From Methanomicrobiales archaeon (GTDB taxonomy: Archaea > Halobacteriota > Methanomicrobia > Methanomicrobiales > Methanospirillaceae), in assembly GCA_026394715.1 (NCBI GenBank), contig JAPKXR010000180.1:1-33031 (forward strand): 33,031 nucleotides of DNA. Direction: 5' to 3'. Below, in pieces: positions 7,056 to 14,587 of the stretch. Positions within the stretch are counted from its first letter, which is position 1. The number at the start of each line of letters is the position of its first letter. Position numbers and translations under genes: made by a program. A model generated the notes under the pieces. That model ran no database searches, was not told the DNA's origin, and saw only the letters and a list, made by a program, of their open reading frames with translations.

Positions 7056-8897
7056 ATGGAAGATAACAATGAAATAATTGTATACCGCCTGGGTGCATCA
7101 TGTGACCTTGGTGACGTGGAAGAAGGGAAGACATATGCAGGGCGTGTGCAGGGGTTCGCTACGTTTGGGACCTTTGTCCAGCTGAATGAACGTGTAAAAG
7201 GGCTTGTACACAAGAGTAATGTAAAGACTGAGCACAAGGAGCGCGAAACGGTACTGGTCCATGTCAGGGCGATCCGGAGCAATGGGAATATCGACCTCGA
7301 AGAGGTCGTCATCCCGGTATACCAGGTGCGTGCCATTGAGAAGAAGAGTACCGCGGTACTCCTTGCAGAACTGGGTAAAAAAATCGGGCGGACTGTCCGG
7401 ATAGAAGGCGAGATCGCACAGGTCAAGCAGACCAGCGGACCGACGATATTCACCATCGTTGACGAATCCGGGACAGAAAACGCGGCGGCATTTGTAGAGG
7501 CAGGAGTCCGTGCATACCCGGAGGCGGAGCTCGGCGACCTTGTCCGTATCGTTGGCGAGGTAATGCAGCGGAACAACCAGCTGCAGATTGAAGTTGACTC
7601 ATTATCGGTTCTCACCGGCCCCGATGCCCAGGACGCCAGGGATCGGATCGACAAGGCACTGGACCTGCGTTCAGAGCCCGCGGACATCCCGCTCCTTGTC
7701 CCAAGCCCGGTCCTTGAAAAACTCAGGCCCGAGATGCGGAAGATCGCAAAGATCATCAGGCGGGCGGTCTTTACGTCCCAGCCGATTATTCTCCGTCACC
7801 ACGCGGACGCGGATGGCATCTGCTCTGCCGTGGCAATAGAGCAGGCGGTCACCGCGCTGTTACGGGAGTCAGGGGGAGATTTCGATTCGGATTACTACCT
7901 TTTCAAGCGGGCCCCATCAAAAGCTCCGTTCTACGAGATAGAGGATATCACGCGGGACCTTGATTTCTCGCTGAAGGACCATGCCCGTTTCGGGCAGAAG
8001 ATGCCCCTGATCCTCCTGACTGATAACGGGTCGACCGAGGAAGACCTGCCGGCCTACCGCATGGCACAGGTCTATGATCTATCAATTGCCGTGATTGACC
8101 ATCATCACCCGGACGCAATTGTAGACCAGTTCCTTATCGGTCATGTGAACCCCTATCATGTCGGCGGGGATTTCGGGATCACCGCCGGGATGCTCGGGAC
8201 TGAAGTGGCGAGGCTCATTAATCCTTCGGTTGAACCCAATATCCGGCATATCCCTGCGATTGCAGGGGTCGGTGACCGGAGTGAGGCACCTGAACGTGCG
8301 TTGTTCCTCGACCTGGTCAGGGAGTCATACAGCGAGGACGAATGCAAAAATATTGCGCTGGCTCTCGACTATGAGCAGTTCTGGCTCCGGTTTAACGACG
8401 GGCGTGAACTGGTCAAGGATATCTTAAACTTAACGAACAACCCCGAGCGGCACAAGAAACTTATTGCCCGACTGGTTGAAGGGGCAAATTTAATGATCGA
8501 GGACCAGATGAATGCCAGTATGCCCCATGTGAAAGAGAGGCAACTAAAAAATGGTGCCCTGCTGTTCCTTCTTGATGTCGAGATACATGCCCACAAGTTT
8601 ACCTTCCCGCCCCCGGGTAAGACCTCGGGCGAAGTCCATGACCGGTTATGCCGGCAGCATGTCGGGAGCCCGGTTGTTACGATCGGGTTTGGCCCCGACT
8701 TTGCCGTCCTCCGATCAAGGGGTGTCATGATGAACATCCCGAGAATGGTCCGGGAACTGAGAGACGAGCTCAAGGGTGGGGGTATCAGTGGCGGTGGTCA
8801 CCTTGTCGTCGGGAGTATCAAGTTCGTTGAAGGCATGCGGAACGAGGTGCTCGAAGCGCTGGTGGAAAAGATTTCCAACGATTCAACCGGCACATAA
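7056..8897 (+). CDS. RecJ-like DHH-family exonuclease with S1 and OB domains
   Basis: 613 residues. Domains in order: S1-like RNA-binding (about 22-85, YAGRVQGFATFGTFVQL), OB-fold (about 110-185, RIEGEIAQVKQTSGPTIFTI), DHH phosphoesterase (about 240-420) with HHADADG (248-254), LLTDNGSTEED (320-330) and DHHHPD (348), then a DHHA1-like C-terminus with GGGISGGGHLVVG. This matches archaeal RecJ-like proteins, some of which join the GINS/MCM assembly or act as 5'-3' nucleases. ATG 7056 has GAGG 9 bases upstream; ATG 7032 is possible. It is last in the operon, 79 bases after rnz. Genes for two replication partners, GINS and PriS, lie at 18.6-20.4 kb. Confidence 0.9.
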   Translation: MEDNNEIIVYRLGASCDLGDVEEGKTYAGRVQGFATFGTFVQLNERVKGLVHKSNVKTEHKERETVLVHVRAIRSNGNIDLEEVVIPVYQVRAIEKKSTAVLLAELGKKIGRTVRIEGEIAQVKQTSGPTIFTIVDESGTENAAAFVEAGVRAYPEAELGDLVRIVGEVMQRNNQLQIEVDSLSVLTGPDAQDARDRIDKALDLRSEPADIPLLVPSPVLEKLRPEMRKIAKIIRRAVFTSQPIILRHHADADGICSAVAIEQAVTALLRESGGDFDSDYYLFKRAPSKAPFYEIEDITRDLDFSLKDHARFGQKMPLILLTDNGSTEEDLPAYRMAQVYDLSIAVIDHHHPDAIVDQFLIGHVNPYHVGGDFGITAGMLGTEVARLINPSVEPNIRHIPAIAGVGDRSEAPERALFLDLVRESYSEDECKNIALALDYEQFWLRFNDGRELVKDILNLTNNPERHKKLIARLVEGANLMIEDQMNASMPHVKERQLKNGALLFLLDVEIHAHKFTFPPPGKTSGEVHDRLCRQHVGSPVVTIGFGPDFAVLRSRGVMMNIPRMVRELRDELKGGGISGGGHLVVGSIKFVEGMRNEVLEALVEKISNDSTGT

Positions 8898-8910
8898 ACC
8901 AACGGATAAA

Positions 8911-8932
8911 TTTTTTTTCTTTTTTTCTTTTT
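8911..8932 (+). terminator. T-rich terminator of the nrdG-recJ operon
   Basis: A run of T8-C-T7-C-T5 begins 14 bases after the stop codon at 8897. Poly-T alone terminates archaeal RNA polymerase, so this is a good terminator for the plus-strand operon. Confidence 0.75.
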
Positions 8933-9108
8933 CCCCTGTGTTTCCAGGCCACCGGCTATGCCTTTCTCCTGTTATGTAGCGTAACGGTTTAATACTGGTA
9001 ATTGTTGCCCCACGGTACCCTGGTTCCCCGGTTCAAAAGTCTGAAAATTCGTCCTTTGTCGAAGTGCAGTTCATAAAAGACTTGAAATTATGGAATGAGA
9101 AATAGTTA

Positions 9109-9118
9109 TTTATATATA
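9109..9118 (+). promoter_or_regulatory. TATA box TTTATATATA
   Basis: A near-consensus archaeal TATA box is centred 49 bases before the ATG at 9162. Initiation near 9140 would leave a leader of about 22 bases holding the Shine-Dalgarno site at 9146. Confidence 0.7.
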
Positions 9119-9145
9119 CGAGTGGCAGTGATAATTCAATATCTC

Positions 9146-9154
9146 AGGAGGTGA
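9146..9154 (+). promoter_or_regulatory. Full-length Shine-Dalgarno AGGAGGTGA
   Basis: Nine bases complementary to the 3' end of archaeal 16S rRNA, 7 bases before ATG 9162. Together with the strong TATA box it suggests high expression of the downstream small protein. Confidence 0.8.
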
Positions 9155-9161
9155 GAGATTC

Positions 9162-9416
9162 ATGTCTTCTACAAGACGCATCGCCGATACATACAACGAG
9201 TCACAGGCACGGATTATTGCATGCCTGAACTCGGGTGTCACAAAAGGCAAGCACTACTTTAAGTCAAAATATATTGCAAAGGAGCTCGGCCTCTCGTCAA
9301 AGGAGGTCGGTACTAATATGGCAATTCTATCTGTAATATGCCAGGAGTTATCAATCATACGCTGGAGCTATTCGAATAGCACGACCTGGATGGTTAAGTC
9401 GAGGTCGGCATACTAA
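9162..9416 (+). CDS. Small winged-helix-like protein resembling DUF7123
   Basis: 84 residues, basic. The segments KHYFKSKYIAKELGLSSKEVG and, near the C-terminus, RWSYSNSTTWMVK follow the pattern of the DUF7123 family of archaeal winged-helix proteins: a helix-turn-helix about residues 36-58 and a beta wing at the end. Whether it binds DNA or ribosomes is unknown. It carries the strongest promoter and ribosome site in the window, fitting an abundant protein. A T-rich stretch follows at 9431-9439. The family assignment is from memory of the motif and is the least certain part. Confidence 0.75.
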   Translation: MSSTRRIADTYNESQARIIACLNSGVTKGKHYFKSKYIAKELGLSSKEVGTNMAILSVICQELSIIRWSYSNSTTWMVKSRSAY

Positions 9417-9445
9417 TAAATCATGATACACTATTTTTCTAGGCT

Positions 9446-9640
9446 ATGACTAAGGTTGCAGAACTGGAATCAACAATTGAGTTCATTGCAGATATCAATG
9501 AATGCAAAGACTGCCTGATGTCTCAGGACGCCACGTCTACCGACCCGGCCTGCCTCTGGTTTAATATTGACGTGCTGAAAGGCCACAATATCAGGGCCGG
9601 GGACCGGGTGCGCGTAACCGTCGAAAAAATCGACCCCTGA
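9446..9640 (+). CDS. Small cysteine-containing protein, unrecognised
   Basis: 64 residues, acidic. A CKDC pair (residues 20-23) and a later Cys at 36 could hold a metal, and the C-terminal half IRAGDRVRVTVEKIDP looks like a short beta-barrel end. No family was recognised. It lies 29 bases after the winged-helix gene with only a weak ribosome site, so it may be co-transcribed. A 6-bp hairpin with no T tract follows the stop. The codon pattern is like its neighbours. Confidence 0.55.
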   Translation: MTKVAELESTIEFIADINECKDCLMSQDATSTDPACLWFNIDVLKGHNIRAGDRVRVTVEKIDP

Positions 9641-9641
9641 T

Positions 9642-9660
9642 CCCCTGCGTATGCCAGGGG
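9642..9660 (+). terminator. Hairpin CCCCTG / CAGGGG after the 64-residue ORF
   Basis: A perfect 6-bp stem with a 7-base loop begins 2 bases after the stop codon. No U tract follows, so termination is uncertain; it may instead protect the 3' end of the transcript. Confidence 0.35.
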
Positions 9661-9760
9661 GACAGCCGGCACGTGTGAGCCCCCATCAGAAAAAGGGGTA
9701 GCGGACTCTTCATCGGGACAATAAGGTAGATATGGGATATTGACGAATGAGTATGAGTGC

Positions 9761-9833
9761 GGGGCCATAGGGTAGCCTGGCATCCTAGGAGACTGGGGGT
9801 CTTCTGACCTGCGTTCAAATCGCAGTGGCCTCA
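9761..9833 (+). tRNA. tRNA-Pro (anticodon GGG)
   Basis: The 73-base cloverleaf folds cleanly by eye: acceptor GGGGCCA/TGGCCTC (one G-U), three-pair D stem GGG/CCT, anticodon stem GGAGA/TCTTC with loop CTGGGGG, four-base variable loop, T stem CTGCG/CGCAG with loop TTCAAAT, discriminator A at 9833. The anticodon GGG reads CCC and CCU proline codons. No CCA is encoded and there is no intron. An upstream TATA-like stretch (about 9729-9741) is weak. The cognate synthetase gene is at 26220 in the same window. Confidence 0.97.
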
Positions 9834-9874
9834 CTAACTTATTTTCTGAATGTGGTACCCGGGGTTTTTACGAA

Positions 9875-10729
9875 ATGAAACTCGATGATCGGTGTTTTGA
9901 CTGTTTGCTCTCCAGGGTAGCCTTTGAATGTAAACTCTCGGCTGCAGGACCATTCCTTACGGATGAGACGGTGCGTTCATGTGCAGACCTCCTCTCGAAG
10001 ATCCGCAATGATCCCGTGAGCCACCCTGAGATTGCAAGCGCGGTCCACCGGCATGCCTACGGGATGCTGAATAATACTGACCCCTTTAAGGATTTGAAGG
10101 AGCAAAGCAATGTCGAAGCATTATCCGTCTGTAACCGCGTGCGGCCGTCACTCCGGAATTTCCGCGACCTTGTCCTTGCCAGTATTATCGGTAATACGTA
10201 CGATTACGGGGTAAAAACCCACCAGGTAACAAAAAATTTCGATGAATTTTTCACCACGATGTTTTCAAGGGGCCTGACAATTGATGATACGGATAGGATC
10301 CTACCGCTGACAAAGCGGGTGGTCTATTTTACAGATAATTGCGGGGAAATCGTTTTTGACCGGCTTCTCCTGGAATATCTCCATGCGAACGGGTCGGAGA
10401 TCACCCTGGTGGTCAGGGACGCACCGATTTTAAACGATGCAACGATGGAAGAAGCTGAACAATTCGGCCTCCGGGACTTTGTAACCACTCTTACTACTAC
10501 CGGATGCGGGACTGAGCTTGGTGTGCGGCCCGACCTCTGCCCGCCGGTCCTGAAGGAGGCACTTGGGCGTTGTACCTTGATCATCTCGAAAGGAATGGCA
10601 AATTACGAGTCTCTCTCCCTTGAAAAGGACCTTCCCCCGGTCGCCTACCTGATGGCGGTAAAGTGCGAACCCATTGCAGATGATATTGGCGTACCAAAAG
10701 GTTCACTTGTCGCGAAACTGTGCATGTAA
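9875..10729 (+). CDS. DUF89 family (ARMT1-like) metal-dependent phosphatase
   Basis: 284 residues. The N-terminal helical part holds Cys 7 and 10 (CFDC), as in archaeal DUF89 proteins. The catalytic domain has VYFTDNCGEIVFDRLL (metal and phosphate site, about residue 150) and IISKGMANYESLS (about 235). Family members are thought to be damage-control phosphatases acting on small phosphorylated metabolites with Co, Ni or Mg. Specific substrate unknown. It follows tRNA-Pro by 41 bases with the ATG at 9875; no clear ribosome site. Confidence 0.88.
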   Translation: MKLDDRCFDCLLSRVAFECKLSAAGPFLTDETVRSCADLLSKIRNDPVSHPEIASAVHRHAYGMLNNTDPFKDLKEQSNVEALSVCNRVRPSLRNFRDLVLASIIGNTYDYGVKTHQVTKNFDEFFTTMFSRGLTIDDTDRILPLTKRVVYFTDNCGEIVFDRLLLEYLHANGSEITLVVRDAPILNDATMEEAEQFGLRDFVTTLTTTGCGTELGVRPDLCPPVLKEALGRCTLIISKGMANYESLSLEKDLPPVAYLMAVKCEPIADDIGVPKGSLVAKLCM

Positions 10730-10938
10730 TTCTTTTTTGGAGTTGCCAGGGATAATACCCCGGGGAAAAAAGAGGAACTTACCCGGAATTCATGATACTT
10801 GAGGGGTCCTTTATCGGCACTGGTAAGATTGAACGCTAGAGGATACTAAAACACCAGGGCCATTGAAAATGATGGCGGAGACAGGACCATACACGAAATA
10901 ACTGCGTCCCTAATCGTCCGGTCCAACGTTGTAATCCA

Positions 10939-12384
10939 TCAGATATGAAGGAGGTAAGGGAGCGCTACCAGTGATACGAGAATCACGAGCATGATGGTGC
11001 TGATGGAAGTAGCGACAAAGGCCGCATATTTCTCCACTTTCCTTCCCTGAAACAGTCTCTCGATGCCTTCTTTTAAGATGTACCCGCCGTCAAGCGGGAC
11101 CATCGGGATTGCATTGAATATACCCACGTTGATGTTGATCCACCCGCACCAGAAGAGCAGGTGCACGAGGCCCCAGAAAATTGCGGGATAGGGCACGGTA
11201 TAATACCCGGTATCCGGCGTCTCAAAGGCAAGGACCCTCAGGTACTGGCCTCCTGCCGACATGTCAAACGGTACGCTGATCAGGCGGAGGAAACCGATCG
11301 GGGAGAACATGTTTCGGACGGTATCGATTACGGGTCCACCGTCATAATAAAACACACCCATGAACCCTGATCCATGCGCCCCGAACTCCGCCGGCCAGGC
11401 GGTAAGGTTGAGCGTGTAATCTTTGATCGTGCTGTCCTTCTGGATCTGCAGCACGGCCGTATCACCGGGATGACTCGAGTTGAGGATCGCACTTACCTCG
11501 TCACGGGTTGCTACCGGGACACCATTCACCGCCATAATGAGTGAGTCCTGCGGCAGTCCTGCACTGTACGCCGAATAGTTCTGGTAGACCCCATGGATAA
11601 CCGGTGCATTGGTGGGGACGGCCGCCCCCATCACAAAAATAAGGAGGACGAAACAGATCGCACCAACCACGAGGTTATTCATGATGCCTGCACCGAACAT
11701 CCTCATTTTAGGCATACCTTTTGCCTTATCGAGTTCCTCCTCATCAGGTTCTACAAAAAATCCAATCGGTATGACGGCAATGAGGGCCCCGATCCCCTTC
11801 ACCTTGATATTTTCAACCCGGCAGAGGATCCCGTGGCCGAATTCGTGGACTGCGATCGTCAGGACGAATGCAAACCAGACGGCAAACGTCGAGGGCACGT
11901 ATTCATTGATCCCTGGCAGCAGGAGGATGTTCTGGGGCTTGTAGATCCCGGTTGGCTCAGGCTGGAGCACAAGGGTGTATTGCAAGGCGAAAAAAAGCAG
12001 GAATGTAATAAGGACTGATACCAGTACCACAATGATCACGCCGATCGAGCCATAGATACGCAAAATTGGGCTTACACGGGTGAACCAATCAAAAAATGCT
12101 GTTTTATTGGTTTTTATTGCCATTATCGGGCCATAAAAAGTAACATGGTCCTCTAAAAATTTTTTCGTAGGGGTAGTAGTATACGCTGGAGAGACGGGGG
12201 TGTATTGTATGATATCGCCCTCCTTCGCTGGTACCAGAATTTCTTTCGATTGGGTAGCTATTGTTTCAGGAGGGGGTGGAAAAATTAAAAACCCTGTTTT
12301 AAGGTACTTATAGACAACAATTGCCACGGCTGCATAGATAGCGACCAATAAAATGAGGATCTGCAACCCGTTCATTCTATACAT
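10939..12384 (-). CDS. Site-2 protease family (M50) membrane metalloprotease with PDZ
   Basis: 481 residues, integral membrane. A first helix spans about 5-25, helices at 113-140 and 165-188 follow, with the zinc motif HEFGH at 180-184 and the third ligand in PLDGG at about 430-434. A PDZ-like domain lies between (about 265-345, SAYSAGLPQDSLIMAVNGVP), so regulated intramembrane cleavage or membrane protein quality control is likely. The last helix ends at the C-terminus. The ATG at 12384 and the in-frame ATG at 12375 are both possible. It follows rnhB by 67 bases on the same strand. Confidence 0.9.
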   Translation of the reverse strand: MYRMNGLQILILLVAIYAAVAIVVYKYLKTGFLIFPPPPETIATQSKEILVPAKEGDIIQYTPVSPAYTTTPTKKFLEDHVTFYGPIMAIKTNKTAFFDWFTRVSPILRIYGSIGVIIVVLVSVLITFLLFFALQYTLVLQPEPTGIYKPQNILLLPGINEYVPSTFAVWFAFVLTIAVHEFGHGILCRVENIKVKGIGALIAVIPIGFFVEPDEEELDKAKGMPKMRMFGAGIMNNLVVGAICFVLLIFVMGAAVPTNAPVIHGVYQNYSAYSAGLPQDSLIMAVNGVPVATRDEVSAILNSSHPGDTAVLQIQKDSTIKDYTLNLTAWPAEFGAHGSGFMGVFYYDGGPVIDTVRNMFSPIGFLRLISVPFDMSAGGQYLRVLAFETPDTGYYTVPYPAIFWGLVHLLFWCGWININVGIFNAIPMVPLDGGYILKEGIERLFQGRKVEKYAAFVATSISTIMLVILVSLVALPYLLHI

Positions 12385-12451
12385 ATGGAATGGCGAGCTA
12401 CATAATGCTGTGGAAACCTGAAGTCTGCATGGGATTTTTCTTTGGAGCCAA

Positions 12452-13093
12452 TCAGGAGAAATCCAGAATACTCGCTTGTGACCGCTCCGCGATCATCTTC
12501 TCCACCGTTTTCCAGCTGGCCCTGGCAAACACGGGCGGCCTCCCGGAACGTTGTATTGCTGCCGAAAGGAAGTTGACCGTACGCATGTCAGAGGGGTAAC
12601 CGCTTCCTATATCCCCGTATTTTTTGGCAAGTTCCAGAATTTCCCTGTCGCGTATTACCTTTGCCACGATACTCGCGGCTGACACAAGCGGGAATGATTC
12701 ATCGGCGTGGTGTTCGGCTACAATGCGGCATTCACAACCGAGGAAACCAGTCACCATATGGCCATGCCTCGCCGCGATGACATCACACGCATCGACATAT
12801 GCAAGGTCGGGGGCGAGGTCGGTGATCACGGCGGCATGCAGGCGGGCAAGCAGGACATTCAGCGTCATGGATTTTCTGCCCAAGTCTATCTCTCCTGCGC
12901 TTACTACCCGCAACGCGATGGAACACGTGCTCTTGATCTCTTCATAGAGTCCGGCCCGTTTTTGCGGGGATAACTGCTTCGAGTCCTTAATGCCGATATC
13001 TGGGAGGATATCCTCGTGATCGGAGCCCACTGCAGCGACGACCATCGGGCCGAGCACTGCCCCCTTACCTGCCTCGTCTACCCCGCAGAACAT
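12452..13093 (-). CDS. rnhB: Ribonuclease HII
   Basis: 213 residues from ATG 13093. Catalytic acids are visible: GVDEAGKGAVLGP (Asp 6, Glu 7), DSKQLS, YVDACDV, and FPLVSAASIVAKVIRDRE. It removes RNA from RNA-DNA hybrids and single ribonucleotides from DNA. The frame is open upstream to 13180, but the family starts at the GVDEAG strand, and a TATA-like TTCAAATATC on the minus strand is centred 27 bases before 13093, as expected for a leaderless mRNA. An ATG at 13135 is the alternative. Confidence 0.92.
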   Translation of the reverse strand: MFCGVDEAGKGAVLGPMVVAAVGSDHEDILPDIGIKDSKQLSPQKRAGLYEEIKSTCSIALRVVSAGEIDLGRKSMTLNVLLARLHAAVITDLAPDLAYVDACDVIAARHGHMVTGFLGCECRIVAEHHADESFPLVSAASIVAKVIRDREILELAKKYGDIGSGYPSDMRTVNFLSAAIQRSGRPPVFARASWKTVEKMIAERSQASILDFS

Positions 13094-13116
13094 GAGTACT
13101 GTGGTACCGGGTGCAT

Positions 13117-13126
13117 GATATTTGAA
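13117..13126 (-). promoter_or_regulatory. TATA-like element of rnhB, leaderless spacing
   Basis: The minus strand reads TTCAAATATC centred about 27 bases from the rnhB ATG, the archaeal TATA-to-start distance. No ribosome site precedes the ATG, which agrees with a leaderless transcript. Confidence 0.45.
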
Positions 13127-13209
13127 TAATGGCATGGGTGGAATTCCCCGTTTGTCTGCAGGGCCGGACGTTCCTGGCACCGGTAAAAAAAGAATTAATT
13201 GTTCCTATT

Positions 13210-13389
13210 TCAGATAATGCCGAAAAAAACCATTCCTGTGGTCGTGACCATGATGATAAGGATGACTACTGCAATTTTTGACTGGGTGCTGGAGCTGATC
13301 CCCGAAGGGGTGACCTCATGCCCTTTTGCATGGTCTTCTTCGAGGTGACTGGTATTTTCGGATTTCTTTGGTGATTCGTGCGTTGTCAT
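13210..13389 (-). CDS. 59-residue tail-anchored membrane microprotein, unrecognised
   Basis: Starts MTTHESPKKSENTSHLEED, an acidic, His/Lys-rich soluble half. A single hydrophobic helix from about residue 39 (IAVVILIIMVTTTGMVFFGI) runs to the end, so the protein is probably C-tail anchored with the polar part in the cytosol. A TATA-like GTTAATATTC (13411-13420, minus) is centred 26 bases before the ATG, giving a leaderless start without a ribosome site. It is upstream of rnhB on the same strand, 116 bases away. It does not look like Sec61-beta. Small size limits certainty. Confidence 0.6.
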   Translation of the reverse strand: MTTHESPKKSENTSHLEEDHAKGHEVTPSGISSSTQSKIAVVILIIMVTTTGMVFFGII

Positions 13390-13410
13390 TGGTACTTATT
13401 TCGGCAGATT

Positions 13411-13420
13411 GAATATTAAC
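13411..13420 (-). promoter_or_regulatory. TATA box of the 59-residue membrane protein
   Basis: Minus-strand GTTAATATTC centred 26 bases before ATG 13389. The spacing is exactly that of archaeal leaderless genes and supports the ORF as real. Confidence 0.5.
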
Positions 13421-13641
13421 CTGTTGAAAATACCAGGCGCTGATGCACCGGATACACCTCCAACTGAGTATCAAGAAACCTCCCTGGTACCCGGGGTGTT
13501 AGAAAACCGGTTACTAACTTTGGGTCCCATCACGTTTTACATGACGCCTGATTGTGCCAATCCCGGAACAATACAGTCCGGCCCCTTTCGAGAAAAAAAT
13601 GGCATGCTTTTCCCTGCCTCTTTGGTTTCACTAACCGTTAC

Positions 13642-14109
13642 CTATCCCCCGAGTTTCAACGGTATGGTGGTGACTTTTGAGAACGGGACCTGCGGGGCAA
13701 TACCGAAGAAATCCGGTGACGCGGTACCGTTCACCTGCAGGGTGACCTCCCCCCGGGCAAGTGCGCCAACAAGGGCGCCCGGAATTGCAGAAGTTTTTAT
13801 GCTCACCGGAACCGTCACTTCATTCATCCCTGGTTTAATGTTGAAACTCCCTTTCTCACCATGTGAAATGAAGACCCATTCATTCCCCTTCTGGTAAAAT
13901 ACGTCAAAATTTATTGACTTAAAGTTAATACCTATGGGATTTGGGTTATCAATGCTCAGCGTTACCAGCAGGCCGATATTTGAAAAGTCAAGGGACTCTA
14001 TTGCAACATCTTTTACATCAATACCCGGGTTTTTTATGAGCAGTCCGCAACCGGAGAAGAGAAGCGCTGCAGTTATCAGCAGACAGAGAAGTGCCAGATA
14101 TCCATGCAT
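13642..14109 (-). CDS. LEA type 2 (WHy-domain) lipoprotein
   Basis: 155 residues. An N-terminal signal helix ends in the lipobox-like LLFSGC at about residue 21, so a membrane-anchored lipoprotein facing outward is likely. The rest is a water-stress WHy/LEA2 beta-sandwich: VAIESLDFSNIGLLVTLSIDNPNPIGI, with the NPNP signature, and FNIKPGMNEVTVPVSI. These domains are linked to desiccation or membrane stress, but the archaeal role is unknown. It stands alone, 252 bases upstream of the small membrane gene on the same strand. Confidence 0.85.
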   Translation of the reverse strand: MHGYLALLCLLITAALLFSGCGLLIKNPGIDVKDVAIESLDFSNIGLLVTLSIDNPNPIGINFKSINFDVFYQKGNEWVFISHGEKGSFNIKPGMNEVTVPVSIKTSAIPGALVGALARGEVTLQVNGTASPDFFGIAPQVPFSKVTTIPLKLGG

Positions 14110-14587
14110 AAGCAGTAATGATCCGGCTTCCTATTTTAGGTTGTGTCCCCTCCTCCAACGTCCCGGGCCCCCTGGTAACTTGTCCTTTGGGTCTTTGTTA
14201 TTGGTGCAATTGGTTACATGCGTAAATTCAGGAGAAGGGGTAAAATTGAAGTAATCTTAACGTTTCTCAAGTTTCGCTTCCCTTTCTTCAAAGTCCCGTT
14301 CCAAGGTTAAGTCGTGTGTCAATATCCACATCTGCACTTGTTCCCTGGGTGAATCCGAAGGGGTCGTCCATAAGTTCGATCAGGAGGTCATGAATAAAGG
14401 GTATCATGTGATGTATCTAAGGTGGTATTCGGTGGCAGGGATTCAAAAGGGCCAAGACTGATTGGGAATAGTAAACCGGTCAGGACAGGGGTGGATGGGA
14501 CGCGATAATACCGTTAAAACCCCGGGGGTTACGGGGACAATCGGGATTAAGCACTGGGAATAACCAAAAAAAGCGGCGAAAATGAAG
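14110..14587. other. 478-base spacer, short minus-strand coding-like fragments only
   Basis: No complete gene is supported. On the minus strand a 39-codon frame begins at 14406 (MIPFIHDLLIELMDDPFGFT) and an overlapping +1 frame ends near 14258 with LERDFEEREAKLEKR, a charged helix-like tail. The two could be pieces of a frameshifted small gene. Otherwise the stretch shows no repeats, RNA gene or strong promoter. Confidence 0.3.

Noticed and set aside
13409-13897. Plus-strand frame of 162 codons
   Set aside because: It is mostly antisense to the LEA2 lipoprotein, has no start signals and no recognisable domain.
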